From positions 1,526,003 through 1,590,002 of the forward strand of contig PTEX01000015.1 of the NCBI GenBank assembly GCA_003342815.1: 64,000 nt of DNA, written 5' to 3'. Origin of the DNA: Eudromia elegans (lineage: Eukaryota; Chordata; Aves; Tinamiformes; Tinamidae). The position numbers were made by a program, and so were the translations under genes. A model generated the notes under the pieces. The model ran no database searches, was not told where the DNA came from, and worked only from the letters and a program-made list of their open reading frames with translations. Shown here one piece after another: positions 49,370 to 62,171 of the stretch. Positions within the stretch are counted from its first letter, which is position 1; each line of letters opens with the position of its first letter.

Positions 49370-52300
49370 TCTGCGTAACTTTTTTTTCTTTCCTTATTTA
49401 TAAACAGACCATCCAAAACATCCGCTAAGTTTGGGCACTCCTCGTCTGCTTCACTTCATTATATAAAGGGTTCATCCATCTTTGGGACAGTGCATGCCTT
49501 AAGCCACTTGCAAGGCCCAGGCTTTCCATAGCACCCTGCACACAATACTCCTCTTAAAGCAGACCTTCCAGCCAATTCTATTTCTAGCCACATCACCTAT
49601 GTAAGGCTACGCACGGTGTGCAAAAAGGTGCACACAGCTTTAGGAGAGAACTTGATAAATGCTACGTGCAGAAATGCTGTGCACTGATCATCAAAGACCC
49701 AGAAAAGGCCGTGGTTGGATTCTCCCGTCGAAGGGGAAGGCGGCAGCACTGACTCCTCTGACAGTCCCACAGAGCCAGTGCAGTTCTGACACCGCAGAGT
49801 GCCTGTGTAGAGAAACCTTCCTGAGATCCCTTATCCCGCTGTTCAGACGGCTTGGCAAGAGCCAGCAATGCTGTGCCACACCTGGGAATCTTTGATCTTT
49901 CCTGCGTTGGGGAGCAGGAGTAAACACCAGTGCAGACAGCTGGGTGAAGCTGAGCCTTTCTTCAGAGCATGAAGTTTCCTACAGCAAACAGATTCCCCAT
50001 ATTCTGGAACTGGCTCTCACAGCCAAAACACATGACAGAGAGGATTTCAAAGCAGGGTCTGCTAACTGAGCCAACACCGCAGCGTCACACTAACTCTTCA
50101 CAGAGTAACCCACTAAAAAAAAACATAAGCAAGATTCTCCAAAAGACTCATTTGAGAGGCTCGGAAAAACAGGACAGGTGGAAGGCCAGAAAAGAGGCCC
50201 TCAGAGTGCCCATCCTAGGGCAGGAGGCACCCCCTGAAGACCAACACTTAGCTCGTAACTACAGTACTTCTTTGGGGTTGCCCCAAGGCCATTCCTAAGA
50301 GCAGACTTGCAATCTGCACTGTTGAGGAGGTCAGACATCAGGAGCACGGAGAACACCCAGCACCTCAGCACTTGCTTGGCACAGCAAGGGACATGAACTG
50401 CTGTGCCCACCATACTGTGGTTCACCAGAGAAGGAGGGTCTGCAGGTTCAGGCCATGTGCAGGACCTTCCCAGGCCACCTAGCTCCCGAGTGCTGCCACA
50501 CACCAATGCTGCTGCCAAGGCACTGCACTAAAACACCACCCCACGGCATGTTTTACACTATGCTAATAACTAAAAAGCTCCATTAGCAGAAGTAACTCCT
50601 ACCTATCTTGAAGGAGGAAAACAGAGTTATCTGCGGCAGAGAGACAATTAACTGATGCCACCTTCTTTATGTCTCCATTGGGTTAGTCCCCAAATCAGCC
50701 CTGCACCTCTGTGCACTTCTGGCACCCTGTGTGCACGATGGACAATGGGGACACCGCCTGGTGTGCCAAGTTCCAACTCACTGCGAGCACAAGCAAGCGG
50801 TTAATTAACAAGAAATGGATTTTTAGCCAAGAAAATATTAGATTCAAGAGGCCTGCTAAAACCACAGTAACAGCTCTACGGTTCAGCAACTGAAAAACTT
50901 TCTTTACTCATTGCTGATGTTCTCAGATATCAACAGCCTTCTCAAAATTGCATATATAAGAAAATATCACCAAAAAACTAAAAGCTTTAAGTCTAAAAGC
51001 AACAGTTTTAATTCAGCAATTATTGAGCCTGAGCATGGGAACAAATTTTGCAAAATCCGTATCCTTTAAGTAACTATTTGCATTCCCATAATTGTGCTTT
51101 ATAATATCGAAGTTGGTGTGTCCATACAAAATGTGTGTTTGCCCACATTGTATAAACCTTGAAGCAAGGGTAAATGCCCTTCTTAAACGAGTTTCATTTC
51201 CAACCCAGGAGAGATCCCAAATTCATACAAAAAAAAAAAAAAAGAGGGTGGGGAGTATATGTTACTGTGTTAAATATTATGTAAACATGTTCTTTAAAAA
51301 GGGCATGCATTTAATCATTGTTCTAAAAAAAAAATCAAGGCACATGAAAAGTCCATATGTGGAAATGCATTTATTATTTTTTAAATGATTCCACATGTAC
51401 TGTTGTTCAAGTGTGATAGCTAACAATTTCCAATACAGCAAATCAAATATGGAAAAAAAGAATGGAACAATAAGAGATTTATCTAAGAAAAAAAATCAAG
51501 ACAATCAGTGTTATGATTTTTGGAGTACTAACACTTTTAAAATGCTGTTCATGCTGAGACCAAAAGAATTGTTACAGACTAATAAATAAATATTAAAAAA
51601 CAGCAATTTCCAAATGGTGGTCCAAAAAAACCATGGTCAGCACATGGTCTCATTTAGAATATTTTCCTTGTAAGTCTGTATTAGAAGTACATGGTGGTCT
51701 TGAAAATACTGAACACTGAGAGCTGTTCAAATGTTAAAAATAAAAATATGGGAGCCACTGGCCAGTTTAATTTAAAAAGACAAAATCAGAACACGGACAT
51801 GTTCAAGCTAAACTTTACATTTGATTTTAAAAACTTCATTTTCCTCTTTGCAAAAGTAAAATTGAAATTATTTTGTTTGGCTATCTAGATAAAAGCAGTT
51901 ACTTACTTTTTCATACCCACTCAATGCCCACAAAGAGTCCCATAGCAACACCACCAAACTCAAAACTAGGACTTATTTAACAGTGTTTTCAAACACATCC
52001 AAAGTATTTTGGCAAATTGGTCACTGGAGCTATTTCCCTTGTAACATTTACAGTCTGAATTGCTTGGACTGCTCATATTCTGTAGCCTTTGCCCATTCCT
52101 GAAACCCTTTCTCACATCTGAAAAGCAACGTTAAATTCTCAGTTCCAAGTCCCTCTCATTAATTAGTTTTCTAAGCCAAACAAATGATGTATTTTGAACA
52201 TCACTCAGAAAAAAAATCTATTCAAATAATTGTTTAGGAAACCATATCCTAACACGGTATTTAAATTTAGATGTTGAACTGCTTGCTACAGTTCTATACT

Positions 52301-52620
52301 CAGACTTCCTACCCCTGGGAAACGCACCAGAGGCCTCTTTCTCTCCTTCCAAGGGCCTCTAGCACCACATTCAAATGAGGGTCACAGCCTTGGGAAGAGA
52401 TGGGGTAGCTGGAGCTTTTATTTACTTACCATGAATTCAAACATGACATACAAACGCGTGAGTCCAATGGGAGGTTAGCCCTTAGCCTGGACCAGTCCCA
52501 AGCACACAGGCAACTTTTGCCACTGTGGAAATCTGGAACTCCCCAAACCTAGACCGTAAGAGCAGCAGCAAAACCACAGTGTCTCCCGGAGGCTGAGGGA
52601 CCAGGCACCCCGTGTCCCCC
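49370..52620. other. Non-coding stretch; GC-richer patch at 50160-50520
   Basis: A moderately GC-rich patch at 50160-50520 supports open frames on both strands without splice or start evidence. A 15-base A run lies near 51230. No gene supported. Confidence 0.4.
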
Positions 52621-52624
52621 GCAG

Positions 52625-52703
52625 TGAGGGCCCCACCAGGACCTCTGGCACTAGGCATGAGGGGCAGCCTGTTGCAGAGCTACCTTGAGGACTATAAGGA
52701 GAG
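52625..52703 (+). CDS. Low-confidence candidate exon, plus strand
   Basis: A 79-base segment follows a C-rich acceptor (GTGTCCCCCGCAG) and ends at a good donor, GAG/GTAAGAAC. Only the phase-1 frame is open: RAPPGPLALGMRGSLLQS continues as YLEDYKE and leaves in phase 2. The second half looks like believable helical protein sequence, but I recognise no family. No plus-strand neighbour joins it in phase. Raised local GC also favours chance openness. Confidence 0.18.
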
Positions 52704-52709
52704 GTAAGA

Positions 52710-53335
52710 ACGTCCTTCCTGTCACCTCAGTGACACGCAGGTGGGCACGAGGGACTTCAGTAGATCACTGCTACTGTTGCTTTTAAACCTGCTAGGGCCT
52801 CCAATAACTACCCTCGACAAGAATTTACTATTCCAGAATTGAGCTTCTAGTCTTCCCGCTACCTGCTGAGTTTACTTTCCACTCTGTCCACCTCATAAAA
52901 AGCCAGTGTACACTTTGCCAACACACACACACGATTGGCAACAACCGCATACGCGCGTTCCAGACTGTATTTTGTCCAAAATCAGGCAGATTCACAGTAT
53001 ACCATGAAAAAGCAATTTTCCTTCCTTAGTTTTATTTTAAGCAAAGCTTTTAGCTCTTCATAACTTCATTATAATTTATAAAGCCGTGTCACATGCAAAA
53101 CACTGCTGCTCCTAACCACCCTCTGGGGCCAGTAGGACCAACTATTATATCAAAATAGGAGGCAAACAAATCCTTGCAGTGCGCAGAGCCTAGTCTGAAG
53201 CAAAACCAAAGGCGACGTATTTGCCTTAACGAGTTTCAGAACATGTTGAGTTAAGATTAAATGATTATTTTCTGCACGCAGCGGCAACTTTTTCCAAGCT
53301 GGTCAAAATGTTTGCCCGTGCAATCTCTGCTGGTT
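52710..53335. other. Non-coding stretch
   Basis: AT-rich. The last 80 bases (53220-53300) contain TTAAGATTAAATGATTATTT, homeodomain-like words that lead into the CpG islet at 53.34 kb. Confidence 0.35.
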
Positions 53336-53339
53336 GCTA

Positions 53340-53455
53340 AACCCTCGTGGGGTGCAAAGTCCCGGGGACGTGGGCGCTGCGCGCGCGGCCAGGGCCGGCA
53401 CGGCCTCCCGGGCAGCACGAGCACCACGTGTGCCCGGGAGCGCCTCGGCATTTTT
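53340..53455. promoter_or_regulatory. Very short, extreme CpG islet
   Basis: About 110 bases are CpG-dense (GACGTGGGCGCTGCGCGCGC and following) and carry a CACGTG E-box near 53427. They are sandwiched between homeodomain-site-like AT-rich sequence on the left and GTTAATACGATAAATAAA on the right. The abrupt composition change is like that at 45.1 kb. A minus-strand open frame starting at an ATG near 53451 crosses it without splice support. I read it as a regulatory or orphan-island candidate. Confidence 0.35.
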
Positions 53456-53459
53456 GTTA

Positions 53460-56400
53460 ATACGATAAATAAAAAGAGAAATTATTTCAAATATTTTTCC
53501 AACCACTGTTGTTCCCAATAAAGACCCACACTTTCATTAAATGACACTATTAGTAAGCAAGTGTATAGGGTAGCACATCTACTTTTTCAGGTATTTGACA
53601 AATACAGCAAATTACAGTTCCTGAAACAAGTGCCCTTGCAAGCCATGGCTTCAAATAACAGCTGGAAATATTTAGGTTTGCCTTATGCGTTAAAACACCA
53701 ATACCACATACTTTAAAGGTTAGACAACACAGATTACAGGCCGAGCATTCCTGCAAAACTTAAAATCATGCTTCATAACATTCAAAAAAAAGTCCCAAAT
53801 CAGAGAAAACAGAGCCTCTTGGAAAACAAGCACTTTTCCAAAGAAAAAGATCTCGTGTGTGACAATTTCTGGAATGTACACAGGGGACTGGTAAAGATTT
53901 CTAAATATGCTAAAGATCAATATCTTTGCACCAGCAACATGATCTAGGAAACCAAGCACGCAATTAAGTATTCAGCTACTCTTTAAATTTAATACTGGTC
54001 TGCACATAAATGTTCCACTTGCTTATAGGAAGAATTAATGGCACTTAGCCATGCACAAACTTTGTTAAAGAAATGTTGCAAAGTACTCTCAAAGATATGT
54101 ATGGCCCAAGTCCAGCACAAAGCTCCTCAGGTGACAAGCCACTGCTGCATCCATTCCTAGGAGCCCCCAGCCAGCAGTAAACAGTGACAAAATTGCAACA
54201 CGACACTTTTTTTTTTTTTTTTTAAAGACAGCAAGCATTTCTCTAGCCTGTTTGTAACAGGTCAAAGAGACTTCATCTCCTTTCTTCCAAGAAGAAAAAA
54301 AAAAAAGCATAAATTACTAAGCCAAAATAAATAACAAGCCCACACAAAAGCAAGAATCACGATGGTGACATTAAAAAGCTGGACAATCGCAGCAATGGCT
54401 CCAATTTATGCTGCTATTAAAGCGATGGCATGATTTTGTTGATTTTTCCTTGCCCCTATGAAACCACAACACTAAATATATTTGAGTCCTATAAACAGCT
54501 AATTTATAAGTTGCAGAATAGTATCAGACTTCTTCTTTGGTTTAGCTTAGAAGAGTTAATCATAGTTTTTAAACAAACAAACATGTAAACACAACTAAAA
54601 AACATTTCTCCTCACAGTCATTCAGACCTCAAAGATCACCCATTACTTTATGAAAATGAGGACTAAAAGGGACTTGAATATAAAGGAACCCACAAAACTC
54701 ATTATTTTTTCTGGTTCTGGAAGAACTTCAATCTCAACAACAACAAAGAGTCTTAATTGCCTGAGTTTTACTTTTTGTTTTCTAGAGTATAATATAGTAT
54801 AGTACATACAGACATACTGTGTAGTATATATGGACATAGTATAACTCTAGACATCTTATAATATTTCAGGATCACAAAACTTCAACTCATTTAAAAAACA
54901 TGTATCTTTACACTAGTTACATCCATTCAAAATGCCAACCCTCAGAAACAACCATCACCACATCAGAGAAACAGTGACAGGCACAGTTTGTAATATCTCA
55001 TTCCCATTAACAGTGCTAAAAAGCATAAGTCTGCATAAAAAGGCAGTCACCCATAATCTCAATTGCAGACCCCCTATTTCGTTGAAGCTTTCTGCAAGTG
55101 CACTAGGAAAATAAACAAATAAAATAGACACAGACCAACGAACTTGCAGCTTGGCCAGACAAATATAAGGTGCTGGTATTGCCCTCTAGACCCACCACTA
55201 ACCCAAATGGGAAAAGCTTTCAAAAAAGAAACACAAAGAAGGGAGAAAAAAATAATAAAAAAAATAGTGCTGCAGCCTGGAACCTAATTTCAGTGCTAAA
55301 GCAAAGTAGTGTAGTTCTCAAGTACTTCTGACAGCAGCAGAAAATGTCAGGCGCCCCATCAGTTTGAATATGCACCTGGTGTGGCTGAGGTCTTTGCCTC
55401 TCAGTATTGCTGACTTCTGGCCAAGATTTAATTGAAACAAGCAGGTCCTGTCTATATTAGAAATATAAAAATATGTAACAACAACAGCTTAAAGTGACAA
55501 GAGAGATTTGATTTATGCAGGTAGGTCTTCTTTCATGCCCAGCGAAGAAATTATGTGCTCTACTCATCAAAAGACACTAGATATTTCTAAAATCTGCATG
55601 TACCCAAACACTGCAAGTTGGAAAGAAAGGAGATGCAGTAAAACTAGTTCCAACATGCTGTGCATTTGAAATCTGACTCTCTTGTTACCTACAAGTGAAA
55701 CGAAGAGAGAAAAGTAGTTTAAGAACAAGGGAGAACAAAACCCGTACAAAGCTTCCATGCAGCAAAGTATTGAAGAGACCAATTAAAGCACACTTCTGTA
55801 GCTTAAAAAGGTTCAAAAACCAACTCAGAGGAGTTTGAGGAGTTCATGTCTTTGAATACACACATACTCAAGCCCTTTACAAATGTCCTTGGATCTTAAA
55901 TGTATCTTCACACAGATAAAACTGGCAGTATCACACACAAATGGTTGGCAAGATAACTAATCCAGACATCCATAATTCAGCAGAAAATGCTGGATTTGGG
56001 GGGTTTCTTGTTGCCCTTTTTTTGGTCTTGTTTTTTTAATAAATGGACTCAAGAGTATCCAGTTTTCTACATGGGTCTGAAGTATATGTATGGGAGTCTT
56101 CTGAAAATACAGAGGCAAAGAACAATAGCACAAGGACAAAAATCCAACCAAAACCTAATTTCAAATAAAACTAAATGCACAGCAAAGTGCTTGCATAGTC
56201 CTTTTTCTTTATTTGGACAGCCCACTCAAAGTTGGCTTTGCAATCAAAGTTCTGCTGTGTGTTCACTGGATGACAAATACAATTATTTAGGCATAACTTT
56301 TAGGAGCAAATATGGACACAATATAGAGTTGAGCAAGGGAAATTAAAGCCAGCTGAAGGCAGCACTGATATTCAGCACCGCACTCGTGATGTGGAAAGCT

Positions 56401-59400
56401 TCCTTTGCAAGTATTCCCACTAATTCAGACCAGCAGCATCCTCGGACAGTGGGACAGAGATTTCAATCTTCTGCTGCTTATGTTATATTCTCAGTGGCAG
56501 AAACTGTTAACGTTAATGGCCAAATAGCAAAACTGGCACTAGAATTAAAGCCGGGCACGTAGTCCTCCCTACTTGGAGCATTTGAAGGGCAAAGACTTTC
56601 ATTTAATACACAAGCATAATATATGTTTCCTAAAATGGGATCTAGGAAACACGTCTTCTACTTTGCCTTATCCAAGATAGATGTTTTGTTTGCTTTTCAG
56701 TGGTGGAGACCAGTGATAACTTATCATAGCTTTTACCTATTTCTTCTTTACTTTCCAGGATATAAACATATCAACTAAGAGAGAAAATGCCTGCTAAGAT
56801 GCCAATGCTCTCCTGAACAGCACAGGCAAGCACATGTAGCCAACTGCTACTTTAAGGACTGCGAAGAGGGTCTGAACGCCAACACTAAGGGCCACAGCCG
56901 CTGAAAGGAGGGATTCCAGCTGCTGTAGCACCGCTCAGCTCACGTACAGGCCCGTGCCCACCACGCAGCATTGGCGCTGCAGCACATGAGAGCTGCGCTT
57001 TAAACACCCGGCTGTTTCCCTAGCGGGGCTGTCGCTGCTGCAGGACGTGACTTGGAAAGCTCATGAGGTGCAACTGAGCACTTGCTCGGCTGGAAGTAAT
57101 AGAGCGACCCTTTCACAAGCGCATTCAAAAAGCAAGTGTGCAAGTGATGTAATAGTGGGAGGCAGAAAAAGGGCATGCAAACTGCAGTGCACTTGGCAGC
57201 CTAAAACACTTAGGCGAAACACAAAATTGTCACTCCAAAGATGTTTTTCTGATAACTCTTTGGACCAGGAAAAGCAGTGAATATTTTAGTGGCATCCATT
57301 TGGGCATGGCACTCAGGAGACAGCTAAACACACGCTTCATTTGTAGAACAGGACTCAGTGTAAAAGTCCCAGCTTTTTGCTTCTGCCAAAGTTCACAACT
57401 ATCTATTTCTTTAGCTACTTTCTCAGACGAGTTAGAAGTCCAGTCCTCTGCTGATACAATTAAAGAAGTGTGGAGAAACACAGAAAGTATATAAACACCT
57501 AATGCGCATGATCATGTTCCAACAAATGCCACACATGTACTAAAACAAAACAAAAGAACAAAAAAAAGAAATTTTCAACTCTTGAAAGTCACCATTCTGC
57601 CTTTTGATTTACAGGATTTAGCTTTGGCTCCAGAAACCTTAGAACATACTTGGTCACGAAAAGTAAGTCTCATTTAGAATCTCCTGGCTACTAGTGATAG
57701 AAATTATATAAATTATTACTACTGATATAAATTATTTAATAGAAATTCAAAACTCCTTTGAGATTTTAGTGTCAAAATACAACATGTTCTTCAAGGATGG
57801 TATAAATACCCATAATTATATTTGTAGTCAAATACACAAATGAGGATATTTACTAACAAGCCATAATGGTTTCTTTGCCAAAAATATTTGTCATCTGAGT
57901 AGGAGAATAAACAAGTATCTGAAGTGGTAAGCTTTTACAGTCCTTTTGTGGTGTAAGTTTCTCATATTTTTGTCCTTTCACATTAGTAAATAACTTTTAA
58001 GTTCTATGTTATATGAAAATGAAGACCAAATATGCATTTGGTAAAGGGAGATGAGACAAGACTTTTCATATAACTAAAACCATGCACATTATAATATAGG
58101 TGTATATGGCTACCAATTTTGAAATGCTGACAGAAACTAGGTCCTAGGTATTTGAGTGTGTTTTATTACCCAAGGAGAAGCAAAGAATGAGGACACTGCC
58201 ATTTGTTTTCTAAATGTACAGGCATGAACAGCTTCACAAGGAGAAGTCTATGTGATCCTCATCTGGAAGATGACGGAAATATTTTGGAAAAAGAGAAGCG
58301 TTAACATTTCCAACCATTATTTAAAAGCTCTTAAGGGACAAGCTGAGAGAAGGAAAGCCAGGATTACAGCAACTGTATTTCACCCAAACGCAGAGAGCCT
58401 TGTGCAGTACCGTAGAGCAAAACAAGTTTGTGTGTGTGGGTGGGACATTATATAGAAGGAAATACATAAATGAGTCAACGATTATATTTATTGTCTTAAA
58501 AATACCCATGAAATTTTGTTCCACCATGCTGAGAAGACTTTACTGGATTCCCACATCAAGTTATTGCTGTAAGCACTGTTCTTTTTTCCTACCATTTTGT
58601 TTTCTCCAGAATCAAAATCACATTTGGGAGAAATCTGCAAGCTTGGTAGGCCAGAAACAGCAGCAGCTGGTTCCTGCTCTGCTTATTTTCAAACCACAGT
58701 GGAGTGGGGAGAAGGGGATGGAAAACAAAATAAAAGGCACCTTTGCAGCTCCAGAACTTTCCACTTTGGAGTCACAGTACACAAATTTTGTAATATCTGA
58801 TGTTTGTCAAAAGCACTATCAAAGACAGTTCCTTGCAAGAACATTCAAGTTTTAAAAGAAAATTTAAGAAAATATTCAAAATAAACTTTTGAGCATCAAA
58901 GAGGATATCACGCCAAGACAACCCACTCACCACCCTCAGTGCTCATTACAGACCTTTCGGTCCCTGGCTCAAATCAGGCAAGTTGGCAATTTTACAGCTC
59001 AAGTCCCTCTCAACACCAGAGCAAACCATCACGCTGGCTATTCACTATTCCAGAACCTCTCTTTCATCCATGCAGTCTGTGAAAATTTTTTTTGAAAACT
59101 TAATCTCATCCTTCTATATAACAAGCTCACATCAGATTTCTTGCTGATTTTTGAAAAAAAAAAAAAAAAAAAAAAATTTTTTAAAAAAATCCTGACTTGG
59201 CCCTACCCCATTTAACTGCCGACATAGGTTAAATGCTTACATCTTTTATCTAGCCCTTCTCTCCTACTTCCAAAAATACTCTCCCGAAAAGAGACTGGTG
59301 GCAGACGTGTACCCACAATCCGCGAGCACCCTCGTGTTCAGCTGCTCCTTGGGAGGTGCTTCCCACGCGCATGAGGAAAGCAAGTGGCGAAAGGACCAAA

Positions 59401-60265
59401 GATGGGAGGGAAGTCAGGCTCTAGTATCACATCATTTGTCTGTCAAGCACCTAGTGACCACTGTAAAATAACACATATCCTCAGAATCTGCATAAGTCTC
59501 CACAAAAATTTTAATGACTTCATTATGGATGTTAGGATTCTGTGGGTTCCTTACAGAAGGAGCATCAAAAAGACATTCTTAAAGGAGCACCATAAGGCAT
59601 GTCAGCAGAAGGAAAAATACAGAATCAGCTCCTAAAGTGGTCAAAAGCTCCTCTATCAGAATTAAATGTTTTAATCTTCTCTTCCTGAAGGCTAAAGGAT
59701 GGTCAAACTCTTTTAGGTCATCTTTTAAGCAATCTTTTCTTTTTTTTCTGCACAGTAGAAAATTACAAGTACATTTTGAGGCCAAGTTTTAATCAGCTAA
59801 CACATAAGTCTTCATTAAAAAAATAAGCATCAGCAAAAATAAAAGTTGTCAGTATAAAGCATACACATGAAAAATTACAGCTATCAAAACATATACTGAA
59901 AGATATCCAGCACAAGTGTCCAGACCTTGCATGCTTGTTTTGTCAACTGTCAAATCACGGCAACATAGGATGGCAAAAGGCATGCTGACAGCAACCTTCT
60001 CAGTATTTTAAAGAAGAATCATAAAATACCTACAGCTCTTAAGAAGAGTATCTTATTGCAACCAAACTTACTGAACAGGGCTTTATAAAAACATTAACGC
60101 TCAATGCTTCTGACTCACGAGGAGGGGACCTGGTTCTTCCAAGAGTTTCATTTGGGAGACAGAGTTCCGAGCGATCACATCTTCAAGCCTTTATATACTT
60201 ACTGTAGGTAAATACTGTTCCTACTCAGCAAATAACATAGGGCTGAAAAATGCCATCCATTATGT
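53460..60265. other. Non-coding stretch with homopolymers
   Basis: Includes a run of 17 T (54207-54223) and of 24 A (59154-59177). There is an imperfect AT-rich inverted repeat (54782-54850, end arms CTAGAGT/ACTCTAG) and a mixed-motif GC-richer patch at 56850-57200. A 48-base plus-strand splice-bounded segment at 57615-57662 is discussed among the rejected items. No gene is supported. Confidence 0.4.
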
Positions 60266-60271
60266 ACTTAC

Positions 60272-60298
60272 CCTTGTCAATGTATCTCTTACAAAAGG
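60272..60298 (-). CDS. Candidate 27-base microexon, minus strand
   Basis: On the minus strand the acceptor TTATTTTTTCCTCTTCAAG has an excellent pyrimidine tract, and the donor AAGG/GTAAGTAC is close to consensus. Joined to the candidate exon at 60650-60731 it continues in phase 1 as TFCKRYIDK plus the first base of the next codon. The intervening intron would be 351 bases. A second possible exon lies just downstream, but the gap (29 bases) is too short to be an intron. Reading through the donor instead reaches a stop after about 14 codons, which could make an alternative terminal exon. The peptide is not recognised. Confidence 0.3.
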
Positions 60299-60649
60299 CT
60301 TGAAGAGGAAAAAATAACATTTTTCCTAACAATTATTTTCTTGGTTGTCACCCAGAAGATGAATAATTTTGGCATGTTTTACAAGAACCAAACTTTAGCC
60401 ATACCTCACTGATAAAAAGCCTTTTAATTTTTCCTGGTTTTCCTCCTTTAACTTTTTGAAAAACAAAAATTCCAAATACAGTTTATGTTTGTACATACAA
60501 AGCAGTAAAAACTAAAACCAAAACAAGAAAACACCCTCAAGATGTGGTACTGTTATGAGTCTTGACCATAACAAGGGGTTAGAACAAAAATGGGAGCACT
60601 ATACTAATATAGGTTTTGAATTTAATATATTTCCATGTCAAATACTTAC

Positions 60650-60731
60650 TGAGCAGCAATACTGCTGGACAGAAACCTGTGATGATGCCACACAGCTCAA
60701 GATTGTAAACAGGCATTAGAGTCATCATCTC
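60650..60731 (-). CDS. Candidate exon encoding a hydrophobic segment, minus strand
   Basis: This 82-base minus-strand segment is bounded by a strong acceptor (AGTGCTCCCTTGGTTTCCAG) and a strong donor, CTCA/GTAAGTATT. In phase 0 it reads EMMTLMPVYNLELCGIITG and then FCPAVLLL, leaving in phase 1. The C-terminal half is hydrophobic enough for a membrane or signal segment. It is compatible in phase with the edge segment at 63968 (ending in a full GAG codon), with the nearer donor of the 62 kb CpG island, and with the downstream 27-base exon. Alternatively, after a non-coding first exon, translation could start at the tandem ATGs in this exon. Signals and phases agree, but the protein is unknown to me. 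Confidence 0.32.
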
Positions 60732-60734
60732 CTG

Positions 60735-62170
60735 GAAACCAAGGGAGCACTAGTAATAAGTTAGTCATAAAGACTGCAGCCTAGTTTCCTGTTAAAGATA
60801 TAATCTTGCTGCAACAAAACACACACTACTTTTAAATAACCATTCCCTAAAAAGCACACCTGAATTTTCTGTCTGCTGCAGTCAGGAAGCTAAATGGGGT
60901 TTGCGCTAACTCACACAGCCGGTACATGCTGCCCATTTTATCTTAATGCTGAGCTAGGTGAATGAACAACGTCTTTACTACAAAGCAGGTTTATTTCCGT
61001 CGATGTTGTCTGCTTCCTCTGTCAGAATAATTCCACTTTGGTGGTATGACGTAAAAAACATCTAGCTGAAATGTCTTACACCGGTTCTGTAACGAGGTAG
61101 TGAGAGAAGATCGAAGAGAAAACAGGGACAAAGTGATAAGAATATTGGCTAGCAAAGGAATTTTGGTGTGCACGACACCTTCATTGCAGCACCCATCTGA
61201 GGGCTTAAGCAACGGGCTTGTTAGGAGAAAAACCCAATTTAAAAATAAGTAAATAAAGTGCCACTTTGCAAGACGCACTGGAGCAAAACCATCCAACCAC
61301 TGAAATCAAGAACTAAATAAACTCAAGGTAAAGTTGGCTTGTAGTCATGCTGAAGAATCACAGTGCAGGACAAGCAGTGAGACACTTTTCTCAGGTTTTC
61401 CCTCCAGGAGAGCCGGCCAACTTCATCCAGCACTAGAGCCCTGAGCAAACAGCATCTTCTCCCCATCAGCAAGCCCTGTTTAATCCCATCACTTTTGCCT
61501 CAACTTTTTTATTAAGTAATAATTAAGATAATCTAACTGCATAAACCTTTCTGCTTTCAGTCATCTGAGCTAAGTGTAAATACTATGAGAACTTTCTGTT
61601 GTTCACCTATGACCACTCATAATAATATATATACATATCCTCTTTGCTCTTCTCAGCAACCTTTTTTCTAATCCCCCAGAACTGCTAAAAGGCAGCTTCT
61701 CATGTGAGCAGCAGCTCAATGAAGTTTCTCTGCCATCTCAGATATCTTCTGTACAACATCAAGGACTGTCAGCATACTTAATCAGATTGATCATCCGAGG
61801 CGGAAACAAACAGCAGCCACTGCCAAAACCGCTGCGAGGGAGCCGGGCAAGGACGAACGTCGTCCGGCACTGCCCAAATGCTGCATATGCCCTTCCCGTC
61901 ACCCTGGCACCCTGGCAAGCAACGGAGACTCCTAACACGTGTGGATGGACATAAAAATGTGCCATTAGGGCTGGCCCACTGAAGAAAAGTGAAGCTACTA
62001 GTACCGGCATTAACATTAGTAGGATTAAAGGACCCTTTGCAACCTAAACATTCAAACTGCCTGTCTCCTATCGCCTGCAGAGCTTTCACAGCCTTGCCCA
62101 GGAATCCTGCAGTTCCACTACCCCGGCGCAGACTACAGCTGCATGCAGAGTACCACGCAGCCATACACCG
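60735..62170. other. Putative intron
   Basis: If the candidate exons are right, this is intronic. GC and CpG rise from about 61840 towards the island. No other feature is supported. Confidence 0.35.
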
Positions 62171-62171
62171 T

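Noticed and set aside
52430-52486. Minus-strand segment ending at a strong donor (TTCATG/GTAAGT), reading LTRLYVMFEFM
   Set aside because: The frame with the attractive peptide has a stop before any usable acceptor, and the sequence resembles an old repeat phrase (TCCAATGGGAGGTTAG).
54782-54850. AT-rich inverted repeat with CTAGAGT/ACTCTAG ends
   Set aside because: Pairing beyond the 7-base ends is broken by mismatches in low-complexity TA-rich sequence. Probably chance.
57615-57662. Plus-strand 48-base segment with acceptor TTTTGATTTACAG and donor AAAA/GTAAGT reading DLALAPETLEHTWSRK
   Set aside because: Good signals, but open in two frames, unrecognised, and without a reliable partner exon. 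Left as a probable pseudo-exon.
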